Origin: G963663315 sp965214205
GTDB lineage: Bacteria; Pseudomonadota; Gammaproteobacteria; Arenicellales; Poriferihabitantaceae
Direction of reading: 5' to 3'
DNA length: 64,000 bases
Assembly: GCA_965214205.1 (NCBI GenBank)
Contig: OZ243941.1
Coordinates: 1,054,001-1,118,000 of the forward strand
The position numbers and the translations under genes are program-made. Of the stretch, positions 24,243 to 32,968 are shown piece by piece (position 1 is the first letter of the stretch; every line of letters starts with the position of its first letter). A model generated the notes under the pieces. The model was not told the DNA's origin. It worked only from the letters and a program-made list of their open reading frames with translations, and searched no databases.

Positions 24243-26018
24243 TCAATCCACGTCATCCAGATTGGTTTCTTCAGCGGCTTCGGCGATCAACTCATCATGG
24301 GTAGACAGTATTGCCGTAGAGAAATCGAACAGATTTTTTGCCGTTCTGTGGGAATAGTTGAAATCATTCAGCAGCGAAGTGGCCATCAACGGTGAAATCT
24401 GATCTTCCTGAAGCAACTGGCTAACGGTAGTGTCAATAGTCTTTTTCGCGGCTTTGGCCTCTGCTTTGCGTTGATCTAAATCACGCTTGGCGGCAAGGTG
24501 TTCATTGCCATCCCGATACCTGCATATATCCCTGAGAATAAAGGCCAGTTTGATTCTTAAAGCGTTGTACTCATCACGAATGTGTTGATTATCTGAAACC
24601 ATGTATCTGGTTGTGTTTTTTCTCAAATGTTTGACGTGCTTGACGCATTCCACAAGCTCTGCGGCAGCGCTGCGGAGCCGGTAGAGTTCTTCCGAAAATA
24701 CGCTGGGAATATTTGTCTGCGCCCGGGAAATAAATTCGACAATGGAACTGTAAAGGATCTTGACCTTTCTCTCGTAAAGCTCATCCATATCGAACTCGAT
24801 AATTTCCCGGTCATCCTTTATGATTTTTTCAAGATCGTCAGATTTGAGAATTTGTGTACGATGCAAATTCATGCCGTGCGCCATCAACTCGAACGCGGCG
24901 TCAAACAGGTGCCAGACCTCCTTCTTGAGAGACAATAATACCGTGTCCGGAAAATCGAATGCGGCTTCGTTGAGATATTTCGGCTCAGCGACATCCAGGG
25001 CTTTCTCAGGGAAAAATCTGAACAGAGATCCAGCTAACCGATGGATTAAAGGCACCATGACAATGACGCCAACCACATTAAAAAACGTATGGAATACAGC
25101 GAGCTTCATGGTGTAGTTATCTGCCGCTATGCCCACCGTACTACTGAACGCATCCACGGCCCATACGAATTGGCTGATAAATACAATGGCGATCACACCG
25201 GTTACCGCGTTAAAAACCAGATGTGCCCCGGCCAGCCGTTTACCTTCAATATTTGCGCTTAATGAGCCAATCACCGCGGTTACAGTGGTGCCGACATTCG
25301 CGCCAATGGCTAATGCCAAGCCATTTTCATAAGTGACCTGCCCGGCCGCCAACGCCGTCAGGATGAGTACCAGCGTCGCATGGGATGACTGCATCACTAC
25401 GGTGGCGACGGCGCCAATGCCTGCAAACAGAAACAGGCCAGGATAGCCGCCCACCGCGAATGAAACCAGGTCGAAGCTATCCTTGAACGCCTCGAATCCC
25501 TCTTTCATATAGTGTATGCCGAGAAACAAAAAACCGAGTCCCGCAAGTACCGAGCCAATTCCCTTGAGGTATTTCGACCGTTGGAAGGAAAGCACAATCC
25601 CGAATACCAGCATCGGCATGGCGTAGGCGGATATTTTTACTTTCAGACCGAGCGCGGCGACCAGCCAGGCCCCGGTTGTAGTTCCAATGTTGGCGCCGAA
25701 TATGATTCCAATACCCGCTATCAGCGTAATCATACCGGCGCTGATAAAAGATATCGCAATCACTGAAACCAGTGAACTGGACTGCATGATTGTGGTAGTG
25801 ACGATTCCAAAGCCCAGCGCCTTCCAGGTCTTGTCCGTGGTTTTTTGCAACAACTTCTCCAGAAAACCTCCGGTAAAGGCTTTGAACCCTTCTTCGAGGA
25901 ATAACATTCCGAACAGGAATATGGAAACTCCCGCCGCGATTTCCTTGAAGTCCGGGCTGACCCAAAAACCATAAGTCAGGATAAGCAGTATCGTCGGCAA
26001 AAATATTCTTTTCAGCAT
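24243..26018 (-). CDS. Na+/phosphate cotransporter family protein with PhoU-like tail
   Basis: A 591-residue protein. The N-terminal half (about 1-340) has two inverted Na_Pi_cotrans repeats with the typical QSSS (QSSSLVSVIAISF) and QSSHATLVLILTALAAG segments and GANIGTT/GANVGTT loops; the C-terminal half (about 350-575) is a cytoplasmic helical PhoU-like domain rich in charged residues. Predicted Na+-driven phosphate transport, direction uncertain, since homologues such as YjbB act in export. It sits 30 bases after an HD-domain gene resembling PhnZ, with arsC further upstream, so a phosphate/arsenate theme is possible. Confidence 0.88.
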   Translation of the reverse strand: MLKRIFLPTILLILTYGFWVSPDFKEIAAGVSIFLFGMLFLEEGFKAFTGGFLEKLLQKTTDKTWKALGFGIVTTTIMQSSSLVSVIAISFISAGMITLIAGIGIIFGANIGTTTGAWLVAALGLKVKISAYAMPMLVFGIVLSFQRSKYLKGIGSVLAGLGFLFLGIHYMKEGFEAFKDSFDLVSFAVGGYPGLFLFAGIGAVATVVMQSSHATLVLILTALAAGQVTYENGLALAIGANVGTTVTAVIGSLSANIEGKRLAGAHLVFNAVTGVIAIVFISQFVWAVDAFSSTVGIAADNYTMKLAVFHTFFNVVGVIVMVPLIHRLAGSLFRFFPEKALDVAEPKYLNEAAFDFPDTVLLSLKKEVWHLFDAAFELMAHGMNLHRTQILKSDDLEKIIKDDREIIEFDMDELYERKVKILYSSIVEFISRAQTNIPSVFSEELYRLRSAAAELVECVKHVKHLRKNTTRYMVSDNQHIRDEYNALRIKLAFILRDICRYRDGNEHLAAKRDLDQRKAEAKAAKKTIDTTVSQLLQEDQISPLMATSLLNDFNYSHRTAKNLFDFSTAILSTHDELIAEAAEETNLDDVD

Positions 26019-26048
26019 TCTGATCTCCCGGGTGGATTGCTATAACAA

Positions 26049-26606
26049 TCAGACGAAATGGGCCAGGGGCTCGGCGAATACCCGTTCTACCATTGGGCGG
26101 AAAAATTCCAGGGGTTTCGAGTCAAAATCCGGGTCGAAGCAGTTCTGGTCATAGTTCTCGCAAAAATCGACACAGTCCTGATACCACTTGTGATCCTTGA
26201 AGCGATCCCTCGCATTGCGGTCCTTGTCGAAATGGTGGGCGTAGTACCAGGTCTGGAACAGGCCATGATGCTTGATAATCCAGTAGATTTTTTCTGAGAC
26301 ATAGGGGCGCAGTATCGCGGCGGCCATTTCGCTGTGGGAGCAGGGCGCCAGATTGTCGCCAATGTCGTGCAGCAGGGCGGCCACCACCATTTGTTCGGAT
26401 TCTCCGGCGTCAAGGGCCCGGGTGGCGGACTGCAATGAGTGTTCCAGTCTGCTGACCCTGTAGCCGGAAAAGGAATGTTCGAGGCTGGTCAGCGCCGTCA
26501 TCAGTCGGTCGGGCAGCGTTTTTGCGTATTCTTTCTCGTGCCTGGCGAGGAAGGCGTATTCTTCGGCGGTGCCGTCGATCATGTGAACGAAGTTGACAGT
26601 GTCCAC
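26049..26606 (-). CDS. HD-domain protein, PhnZ/TmpB-like oxygenase candidate
   Basis: A 185-residue HD-superfamily protein. Likely metal ligands are H56 (LEHSLQ), H80 and D81 (LLHDIGD), H91, H113 or H114 and a later Asp. The LEHSLQ followed by HDIGD arrangement resembles PhnZ-type mixed-valence di-iron oxygenases, which cleave C-P bonds, rather than nucleotidases; this is a resemblance by eye, not a match. Between arsC and a phosphate cotransporter, a phosphonate-related role would make sense because phosphate would be released. An ordinary HD phosphohydrolase remains possible. Confidence 0.6.
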   Translation of the reverse strand: MDTVNFVHMIDGTAEEYAFLARHEKEYAKTLPDRLMTALTSLEHSFSGYRVSRLEHSLQSATRALDAGESEQMVVAALLHDIGDNLAPCSHSEMAAAILRPYVSEKIYWIIKHHGLFQTWYYAHHFDKDRNARDRFKDHKWYQDCVDFCENYDQNCFDPDFDSKPLEFFRPMVERVFAEPLAHFV

Positions 26607-26636
26607 GGTTCAGGTCCTCCGGGTTGCAGGTTTCAT

Positions 26637-26981
26637 CTACAAAATCTCCAATACGTTTTCCGGCGGTCGGCCAATCGCCGCCTTGCCATTGTTGACGACT
26701 ATCGGGCGTTCAAGCAGTTTCGGGTGGTTGACCAGGATTCGCAGCCATTCTTCATCAGCGGGAGTCCGGTCCGTCAGGCCCAGGTCTCTGTACAGGGCTT
26801 CGCTCTTGCGTATGAGGTCGCTAACCGGGCATCCCAGCAACTCAATGACGCTCCTGAGAGTGTCGGCGTCCGGTGGTTGTTCGAGATACAGGACGACTTC
26901 CGGGGTGATTCCGGCGTCTTCAATCAGCTTCAGGGTCGCCCTGGATTTGGAACAGCGTGGATTATGGTAAATGGTTGCCAT
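26637..26981 (-). CDS. arsC: Glutaredoxin-dependent arsenate reductase
   Basis: A 114-residue ArsC-family protein from the ATG at 26981, which gives the usual N-terminus MATIYHNPRCSKSR with catalytic C10. The arginines that bind the arsenate oxyanion are plausible in RTPADEEWLRIL and RPIVVNNGKAAIGRP. ArsC reduces arsenate to arsenite using glutathione and glutaredoxin. An in-frame extension upstream to 27053 is not family-like. No ars regulator or arsenite pump is adjacent, so this may be a housekeeping copy or a related Spx-like reductase. Confidence 0.85.
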   Translation of the reverse strand: MATIYHNPRCSKSRATLKLIEDAGITPEVVLYLEQPPDADTLRSVIELLGCPVSDLIRKSEALYRDLGLTDRTPADEEWLRILVNHPKLLERPIVVNNGKAAIGRPPENVLEIL

Positions 26982-27107
26982 CAACAGCCTCAGGGAATCC
27001 CGGTGATTGGGACTAAAGTCTAACCCGGTTCCCCTGAACCTGTCCAGACGCAAAACCGAGATTCCCGGCCACTGCGAACAGCGGTCACGACCGGACCGCT
27101 GGATTCA

Positions 27108-27995
27108 TCAGGATGACAGCCGGGATTCCCGATGGAATATATAGACTCCGGAGCCGGTGATAATCAGGATACCCACCCAGGTCATCAGGTCGGGGAAATC
27201 GTTGAACAACAGCAGTCCGTAAATTGTGGCTCCGATGATCTCGACGTATTGGAACGGCGCCAGCACTCCCACCGGGGCGTGGCGGAACGCATACACGACG
27301 AGCAAATGGCCAACGGTGGCAATCAGGCCCAATCCACCCAGCAGCAGCCATTGGCTGGTGGTCGGGTAAACCGCCGTCAGGATGTCGAATTGACCGTATG
27401 TGCCAGCCAGCAGGGCGGCGCTCATCACCAGACAGCCGAACACTCCGGCGAGAAACTGTAATCGAACCGGTTCTTCGTAGCGGACCAGTTTCCGGGTCAG
27501 CAGGATGTAGAAGGAGAAACACAATGCGGCGCCGACCGGATACAGTACGGCCCAGCCCACTTCGGAAAAGGTCGGGCGAATGATGATCATCGCGCCGCAA
27601 AACCCGACGGCTATGGCTGACAGCCGTCTGACGCCGATGCGTTCGCGCAGAATGACGACCGATAACAGCGTGACCAGCATCGGTTCGATAAAGAAAATGG
27701 AGATCGCTTCCGCGATCGGCAGGTAAATCAGTCCGGTAAAAAACAATACGGTCGCGGCGGCGATCAGCGCTCCCCGCATGGCGTGAAGGTGCAGCGTGGC
27801 GGTCAGCCAGGGGCCCCTGGTCCGAATAACGAACGGGAGCAGCAGGAGTAGCTGGAAGAAAAATCGGCTCCATGAGATCTGGCCGGGAGAGATTGATCCC
27901 GCCAGCCATTTCGCGATGGCGTCAATGCCGGGCAATAACAGCATCGCGATGATCATCATCCACATCGCCCTGGCCGATTCGTTGTTCCTGCTCAC
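27108..27995 (-). CDS. DMT-superfamily (EamA) transporter
   Basis: A 295-residue protein of about ten membrane helices in two EamA repeats (about 10-140 and 150-285); FIEPMLVTLLSVVILRERIGVRRL ends the first repeat and PFQYVEIIGATIYGLLLFNDFP is in the second, both typical for the RhaT/EamA exporter group. It is divergent from a homocysteine methyltransferase-family gene 80 bases away. Substrate unknown; by layout it is closest to the exporter at the left end of the window. Confidence 0.85.
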   Translation of the reverse strand: MSRNNESARAMWMMIIAMLLLPGIDAIAKWLAGSISPGQISWSRFFFQLLLLLPFVIRTRGPWLTATLHLHAMRGALIAAATVLFFTGLIYLPIAEAISIFFIEPMLVTLLSVVILRERIGVRRLSAIAVGFCGAMIIIRPTFSEVGWAVLYPVGAALCFSFYILLTRKLVRYEEPVRLQFLAGVFGCLVMSAALLAGTYGQFDILTAVYPTTSQWLLLGGLGLIATVGHLLVVYAFRHAPVGVLAPFQYVEIIGATIYGLLLFNDFPDLMTWVGILIITGSGVYIFHRESRLSS

Positions 27996-28075
27996 AATAG
28001 GTTTGCCTGATTACAGTAAATCTGGTATATCGCCGGAATTCGCAATAATCAGGCCGGAATCAAACCAGAAGAAGA

Positions 28076-28972
28076 ATGATGAATAGAGACCGTTATTATA
28101 ATCTGATGCAACGCATCGCTGCCGGTGAACGTATCCTGATTGATGGCGCCACCGGGACTGAAGTGGAACGGCGCGGCGTTGTGAAAAACAAGAAAATCTG
28201 GAACGGGGCAGGCGCCTTGGGCAATCCGGATGTCGTTCGCCAGATTCACGAGGATTATCTTCGCCTGGGCGCCGGGATTGTGATTTCAAATACGTTCGGA
28301 AACTCCAGAAAGGCGCTCGAGAATGCGGGGCTGGGCCAGCAGTTTGAATTTTTGAACCGGCGCGGAGTGGAGTTGGCGGTAGAAGCGCGGGATAATGCCG
28401 GGACACCGGATGCCCTGGTCGCCGGAGGTATCACTCACTGGGTCTGGACGGGCGTGCCGCCGACCCTGGATGAGTTGTATAGCGGTGTCGCAGAGCAGGC
28501 GGCCATCATGAAGCAGGCGGGCGCCGACCTGCTGATGCTTGAAATGATGGTGGATATCCCCCGTATGCTGGTGGTACTTGAGGCTGCGCAAAGCAGCGGC
28601 CTGCCTGTCTGGGCAGGGCTTTCCTGCGAGCCGAAAGCGGATGGAGTGATGCGCTTGCTGGAAGGAGAACCCCTGATTGATGCGCTGGCAGAGTTACAGG
28701 ATAAACAGGTTCCATTGATCAATATCATGCACACGGAAGTGGCGTACATCAATGAGTGTCTGGATATAGTCCAGGAAAACTGGTCCGGGTCAGTTGGCGT
28801 ATATGCTCATACCGGCCGCTCGGTTGATTCGGACTGGGTATTCGATGGCACGATTTCCCCTGAGGATTACGCCACCGCCTGCAAAGGCTGGCTGGACCGC
28901 GGTGTCCAGGTGATTGGCGGGTGTTGCGGGATACGCGCCGATCATATTTGCGCGATCAGGGAGATGATGTAA
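28076..28972 (+). CDS. Homocysteine S-methyltransferase family protein with altered zinc site
   Basis: A 298-residue TIM-barrel protein of the MetH N-terminal/BHMT/MmuM family: DGATGTEVERRG (about 23-34), ISNTFGNSR, and the C-terminal GGCCG with C283 and C284. Family enzymes hold zinc with three cysteines; the first, normally in an N-C motif near residue 217, is replaced here (sequence LINIMHT), so zinc binding would need H219 or another residue, or is lost. It might therefore methylate or demethylate something other than homocysteine. ATGs at 28076 and 28079 are both possible starts. An MttB-like methyltransferase and a TRAP transporter follow on the other strand. Confidence 0.75.
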   Translation: MMNRDRYYNLMQRIAAGERILIDGATGTEVERRGVVKNKKIWNGAGALGNPDVVRQIHEDYLRLGAGIVISNTFGNSRKALENAGLGQQFEFLNRRGVELAVEARDNAGTPDALVAGGITHWVWTGVPPTLDELYSGVAEQAAIMKQAGADLLMLEMMVDIPRMLVVLEAAQSSGLPVWAGLSCEPKADGVMRLLEGEPLIDALAELQDKQVPLINIMHTEVAYINECLDIVQENWSGSVGVYAHTGRSVDSDWVFDGTISPEDYATACKGWLDRGVQVIGGCCGIRADHICAIREMM

Positions 28973-29059
28973 GACAGCCCGGAGATCAGACCGACCGTAA
29001 CCTTCCGGTATGACCGGCCGGTTATGCCCAGGGGTGGCCTGAATCCGAACCGGCAGGGA

Positions 29060-31672
29060 CTATTCGCTCTGTTTCTGCGCCCTTCTGCGCTGCGACCACC
29101 AAACCAGTCCCAGCAATAAAAGCGCGGGGAGATAGAACACCTCTTTGGGGGTGCGGTCCTTTGCGGTTTTGATGGTACTTAATTCCACCGGATCATCCGT
29201 GTAGTAGTCGAAGGTCTTGCCGATGGTTTCAAAGAAGGGCGATCCGGGGAAGGGCTCTTCAATAATGGCGCGGCCGTCTTCCACAATGACCGTGAGTCCG
29301 GCTTTTTCAAGTCTCTCAATCGCCGCGGCCTGATCCCCCATCGGAACCAGGATGGTGGTGCTGGTGATTTCGCCGGTATCAAAATCCGGGCCGGTCACCA
29401 CCATGGTGAGCGTTCCGTCGGGAGTCGCGTTATCGACCACTTCATAAACCCTGGAAGGGTGAATTTCCTCGAATGGCGGGTCCACCTTGTCCAGCCAGAA
29501 GCCGGGGCGGAACAGGGTGAAGGCGACCAGCAGCAGTATCGCGGATTCCCAGGCTTTGTTGCGAGTCACCAGCCAGCCCTGGGTCGCCGAGGCGAACAGC
29601 ATCATGGCGATGACGGCGACAATGAATACGAATACAGCCTTCATCGGCGATACGTCAATCAGCAGCAGTTCAGTGTTGAAGATAAACAGGAACGGTAGCA
29701 GTGCGGTGCGAATATCATACGCGAACCCCTGAATCCCCGTTTTGATCGGGTCTCCCTTTGAAATAGCCGCCGCTGCGAACGCCGCCAGACCGACCGGGGG
29801 CGTGTCGTCCGCCAGAATGCCAAAGTAAAATACGAACAGGTGCACGGCAATCAGTGGGACCAGCAAGCCGTTGGCCGCCCCCAGAGTAATGATAACCGGA
29901 GCCATCAATGAGGAGACGACGATATAGTTGGCTGTTGTCGGTAGCCCCATGCCGAGAATCAGGCTCATTACGGCGACCAGTAACAGCATTACGATCAGAT
30001 ACCCACCAGACAGGAACTCTACAAACTCGCCGACCACCTGATGGGCGCCGGTCAATGATATGGTTCCGACTATGATGCCCGCCGCCCCGGTCGCCACTGA
30101 AATACTGATCATGTTGCGTGAGCCTGCGATCATGCCGGAGATCCAGTCATCCTTGCCGGTTTGAAATGCTGCCCTGTAGTTGCCGGAGCCGCGGAAGAAT
30201 GCCTTGATCGGATGTTGAGTCAGGGTCACAATGATCATCGCGACCGCTGCCCAGAATGCGGACAACCCCGGCGACAGTCTTTCGATCACGATACTCCAGA
30301 TCAGGATCACGATGGGCAGGATGTAATACAGGCCGGTGAGCGCTGTTTCTCCCGCTTTTGGCAGTTCGGTGATCGGAGCGTCCGGGTGGTCGACAACCAG
30401 ATCAGGTATTCTGGATGCGAGCTTGAGGAGATACAGGTAGACTCCCACACAACCTGCCGCGACGATATAAAAGGCCGATGCCGGGGCCACGACCTTGATC
30501 CAGCCGAGACCGTAATAAACCAGAATGCCAAGCAGTCCAATGCCGATAAATCCGCTCAGGAACCCCATCATCTTGCGGGCGAAAGTCAGGGAGGAGGGTG
30601 GCTTTGGCAGTCCTTGCAGGTTCAGCTTCATGGCTTCGAGATGAACAATGTAAAAAAGCGCAATATAGGATACCAGCGCGGGCACCAGAGCGTGCTTCAG
30701 TATTTCCTGATAGCTGATGCCGGTAAATTCCGCGATCAAAAATGCCGCAGCCCCCATGACCGGAGGGGTCAACTGGCCGTTTGTCGAGGAGGCTACTTCG
30801 ACCGCGCCCGCCTTTTCCGGGGAAAATCCGGTGCGCTTCATCAACGGGATGGTAAATGTCCCGGTGGTGACGGTATTGGCGATGGATGAACCGGAATACA
30901 TACCGCTCAGCGCTGAAGCCACCACGGCCGCCTTGGCTGGCCCGCCGCGCAAATGCCCGAGCAGGGCAAACGCGATCTTTATGAAGAAATTCCCTGCCCC
31001 CGCCTTCTCCAGTATGGAGCCGAACAGTACAAACAGGAATATCAGGCTGGCCGAAACTCCGAGCGCTACGCCAAACACGCCTTCATTCTGCATCCAGAAA
31101 TGCCACATGGCCTTGCCGTAGGATGCCCCCTTCCATTGAATGGTCTCGGGCAGCCAGTTGGCATTGCCAAAGAAAACATAAGCGACAAACACACTGGCGA
31201 CAATCAGCAACGGCAGTCCGAGGGAGCGGTAGACCGTGATCCCGAGGATCAGCATGCCAATGGTGGATGCGACCAGATCGCCGGTGGTCGGTAATCCGGC
31301 GCGCACCGCAATTTCATTGCGAAGAACCACGATATACAGACAGCAAACCACGCCAGCAATGGCCAGAACCCAGTCATACCAGGGGATTCGGGTTGAAGAA
31401 CTGGACTTGAACAGCGGGAAGGCGAGAGTGGCCAGGAAAAAGCCGAACGCGAGGTGAATCAGTCTGGCGTTCGAGTTGGTGACGATGACACTGATTCCGG
31501 TTACATCGGTCAACCAGAACGGGAGGTTGGATGCAATATAAAGTTGAAACAGGGCCCAGACAAACGCGACCGTGGCGATCAGCTTGCCTTCCCAGCCGAG
31601 CGGATTGCGTCCTCCTGTGTCAACTGCCGAAAAATCCTCCAGGCTGCCCTGGGATTGATTGTTTTGTGCCAT
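29060..31672 (-). CDS. TRAP transporter fused permease (TAXI type, DctQM-like)
   Basis: An 870-residue inner-membrane protein with about 17-18 membrane segments: a small DctQ-like region (about 25-190) fused to a large DctM-like domain (about 195-700) with SSIANTVTTGTF, LTPPVMGAAAFLIAEF and TTANYIVVSSLMAPV segments, then an extra periplasmic region and a final helix followed by a basic tail (WWSQRRRAQ). This fused architecture is characteristic of TAXI-type TRAP systems that import carboxylates with a Na+ or H+ gradient. The receptor gene is just upstream, separated by a terminator-like hairpin. Confidence 0.9.
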   Translation of the reverse strand: MAQNNQSQGSLEDFSAVDTGGRNPLGWEGKLIATVAFVWALFQLYIASNLPFWLTDVTGISVIVTNSNARLIHLAFGFFLATLAFPLFKSSSSTRIPWYDWVLAIAGVVCCLYIVVLRNEIAVRAGLPTTGDLVASTIGMLILGITVYRSLGLPLLIVASVFVAYVFFGNANWLPETIQWKGASYGKAMWHFWMQNEGVFGVALGVSASLIFLFVLFGSILEKAGAGNFFIKIAFALLGHLRGGPAKAAVVASALSGMYSGSSIANTVTTGTFTIPLMKRTGFSPEKAGAVEVASSTNGQLTPPVMGAAAFLIAEFTGISYQEILKHALVPALVSYIALFYIVHLEAMKLNLQGLPKPPSSLTFARKMMGFLSGFIGIGLLGILVYYGLGWIKVVAPASAFYIVAAGCVGVYLYLLKLASRIPDLVVDHPDAPITELPKAGETALTGLYYILPIVILIWSIVIERLSPGLSAFWAAVAMIIVTLTQHPIKAFFRGSGNYRAAFQTGKDDWISGMIAGSRNMISISVATGAAGIIVGTISLTGAHQVVGEFVEFLSGGYLIVMLLLVAVMSLILGMGLPTTANYIVVSSLMAPVIITLGAANGLLVPLIAVHLFVFYFGILADDTPPVGLAAFAAAAISKGDPIKTGIQGFAYDIRTALLPFLFIFNTELLLIDVSPMKAVFVFIVAVIAMMLFASATQGWLVTRNKAWESAILLLVAFTLFRPGFWLDKVDPPFEEIHPSRVYEVVDNATPDGTLTMVVTGPDFDTGEITSTTILVPMGDQAAAIERLEKAGLTVIVEDGRAIIEEPFPGSPFFETIGKTFDYYTDDPVELSTIKTAKDRTPKEVFYLPALLLLGLVWWSQRRRAQKQSE

Positions 31673-31756
31673 CTTTGATTCTCGCTAGGTGCGGATTATG
31701 TCAATGCCGACTCAGGCTTTCTCTGGCTACGACCCGTATCGAAGCAACCAGAAACA

Positions 31757-31789
31757 AAAAACCCTCCCGGAATGTGCAGGAGGGTTTTT
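31757..31789 (-). terminator. Bidirectional terminator-like hairpin between TRAP receptor and permease
   Basis: An 11-pair stem (31757-31767 with 31779-31789) whose arms are AAAAACCCTCC and GGAGGGTTTTT. In the minus direction the stem is followed by TTTTTTGTTTC. It lies between receptor and permease genes, so partial termination would make more receptor than permease, as expected for binding-protein systems. Confidence 0.75.
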
Positions 31790-31817
31790 CGGGTCACAAC
31801 CGATACCGGCTAAGGAA

Positions 31818-32789
31818 TTACATCCAGCCGCGTTCCTTGTAATACTTCTCCGCGCCCGGATGCAGTGGGGCTGAAAGGGAATCAGAAATCATTTCCGCTT
31901 CACTCAGATTGCCAAATGCGGGGTGCAGTTTCTTGAAGTCGTCAAAGTTTTCAAATACAGCCTTGACCACGACATAGACGACCTCGTCGGAGACATCGGC
32001 GCTGGAAACGAAGGTGGCTCCTACTCCGAAAGTCTGAATGTCGCTCTCATTATTGTACATACCCGCCGGGATTGAGGCGGTACGATAATATGGATTGTCA
32101 GCTACCAGCTTGTCGATCGCCTCTCCTTCAACGTGTACCAGGTGGGCATCGCAGGTTGCCAGGGATTCCTGAGTCAGGGCGGACGGATGACCGACCAGCC
32201 AGAAATAGGCATCAATCTTGCCGTCGCATACCGCCTGTCCGGTTTCCGCTGATTTCATTTCCGCCGCCAGTTTGAGGTCGCTACGTTCCCAGCCGAGCGC
32301 TTCTTCAATGACTTCCCAGGTGCCGCGGGTGCCGGAACCGGGGTTGCCGATATTCAGGCGCTTGCCTTTGGCATCGGTCAGGGTATTGATTCCAGACGCA
32401 TCGCTGGCGATGACGGTAACCGGCTCAGGATGGACGGAGAAGACGGCGCGCAGATTTTCAAAGGCGCCCTGGTCTTCAAATTTTGAAGTACCGTTATAAG
32501 CGTGATATTGCCAGTCGGATTGCGCTACGCCGAACTCAAGTTCGCCAGCCCGAATGGTATTGATATTATAAATTGAGCCGCCGGTGGACTCCGCCGAGCA
32601 ACGAATGCCATGCTCCTTGCGGTTCTTGTTTACCAGTCTGCAAATGGCGCCGCCGGTCGGGTAGTAAACGCCGGTTACGCCGCCTGTACCGATGGAGATA
32701 AACTGTTGCTGGGCATGGGCGGTCATTGCGCTCATTCCGGTTACAGCGATTCCTGTGGCAACGATCGTAGATAGAATCGTGTTTCTCAT
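31818..32789 (-). CDS. TAXI family TRAP transporter solute receptor
   Basis: A 323-residue periplasmic protein with a signal peptide (cleavage after AHA, about residue 26). The mature start QQFISIGTGGVTGVYYPTGGAICRLVN is the hallmark of TAXI receptors; AESTGGSIYNINTIRAGELEFGVAQSDWQYHAY follows. TAXI receptors bind glutamate, ketoglutarate or other small carboxylates; the ligand here is unknown. It should work with the fused permease downstream. The 179 bases upstream, before the MttB-like gene stop, show no other feature. Confidence 0.9.
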   Translation of the reverse strand: MRNTILSTIVATGIAVTGMSAMTAHAQQQFISIGTGGVTGVYYPTGGAICRLVNKNRKEHGIRCSAESTGGSIYNINTIRAGELEFGVAQSDWQYHAYNGTSKFEDQGAFENLRAVFSVHPEPVTVIASDASGINTLTDAKGKRLNIGNPGSGTRGTWEVIEEALGWERSDLKLAAEMKSAETGQAVCDGKIDAYFWLVGHPSALTQESLATCDAHLVHVEGEAIDKLVADNPYYRTASIPAGMYNNESDIQTFGVGATFVSSADVSDEVVYVVVKAVFENFDDFKKLHPAFGNLSEAEMISDSLSAPLHPGAEKYYKERGWM

Positions 32790-32968
32790 GGTAATGCCTC
32801 TTTGATGAAGATAAATTTGTCAGATCGCCCACCTGGAGGTGGATGATCCGGTACTTCTATTAATATTACCAGTCTGCCCGTTCCGGCCCCCGGCAATCAA
32901 TACGGCATGGTAACATCTTTGGGTGTCATCGTATATAGTCGGAACTTCCTCCGCATCGGGTCCGATCT

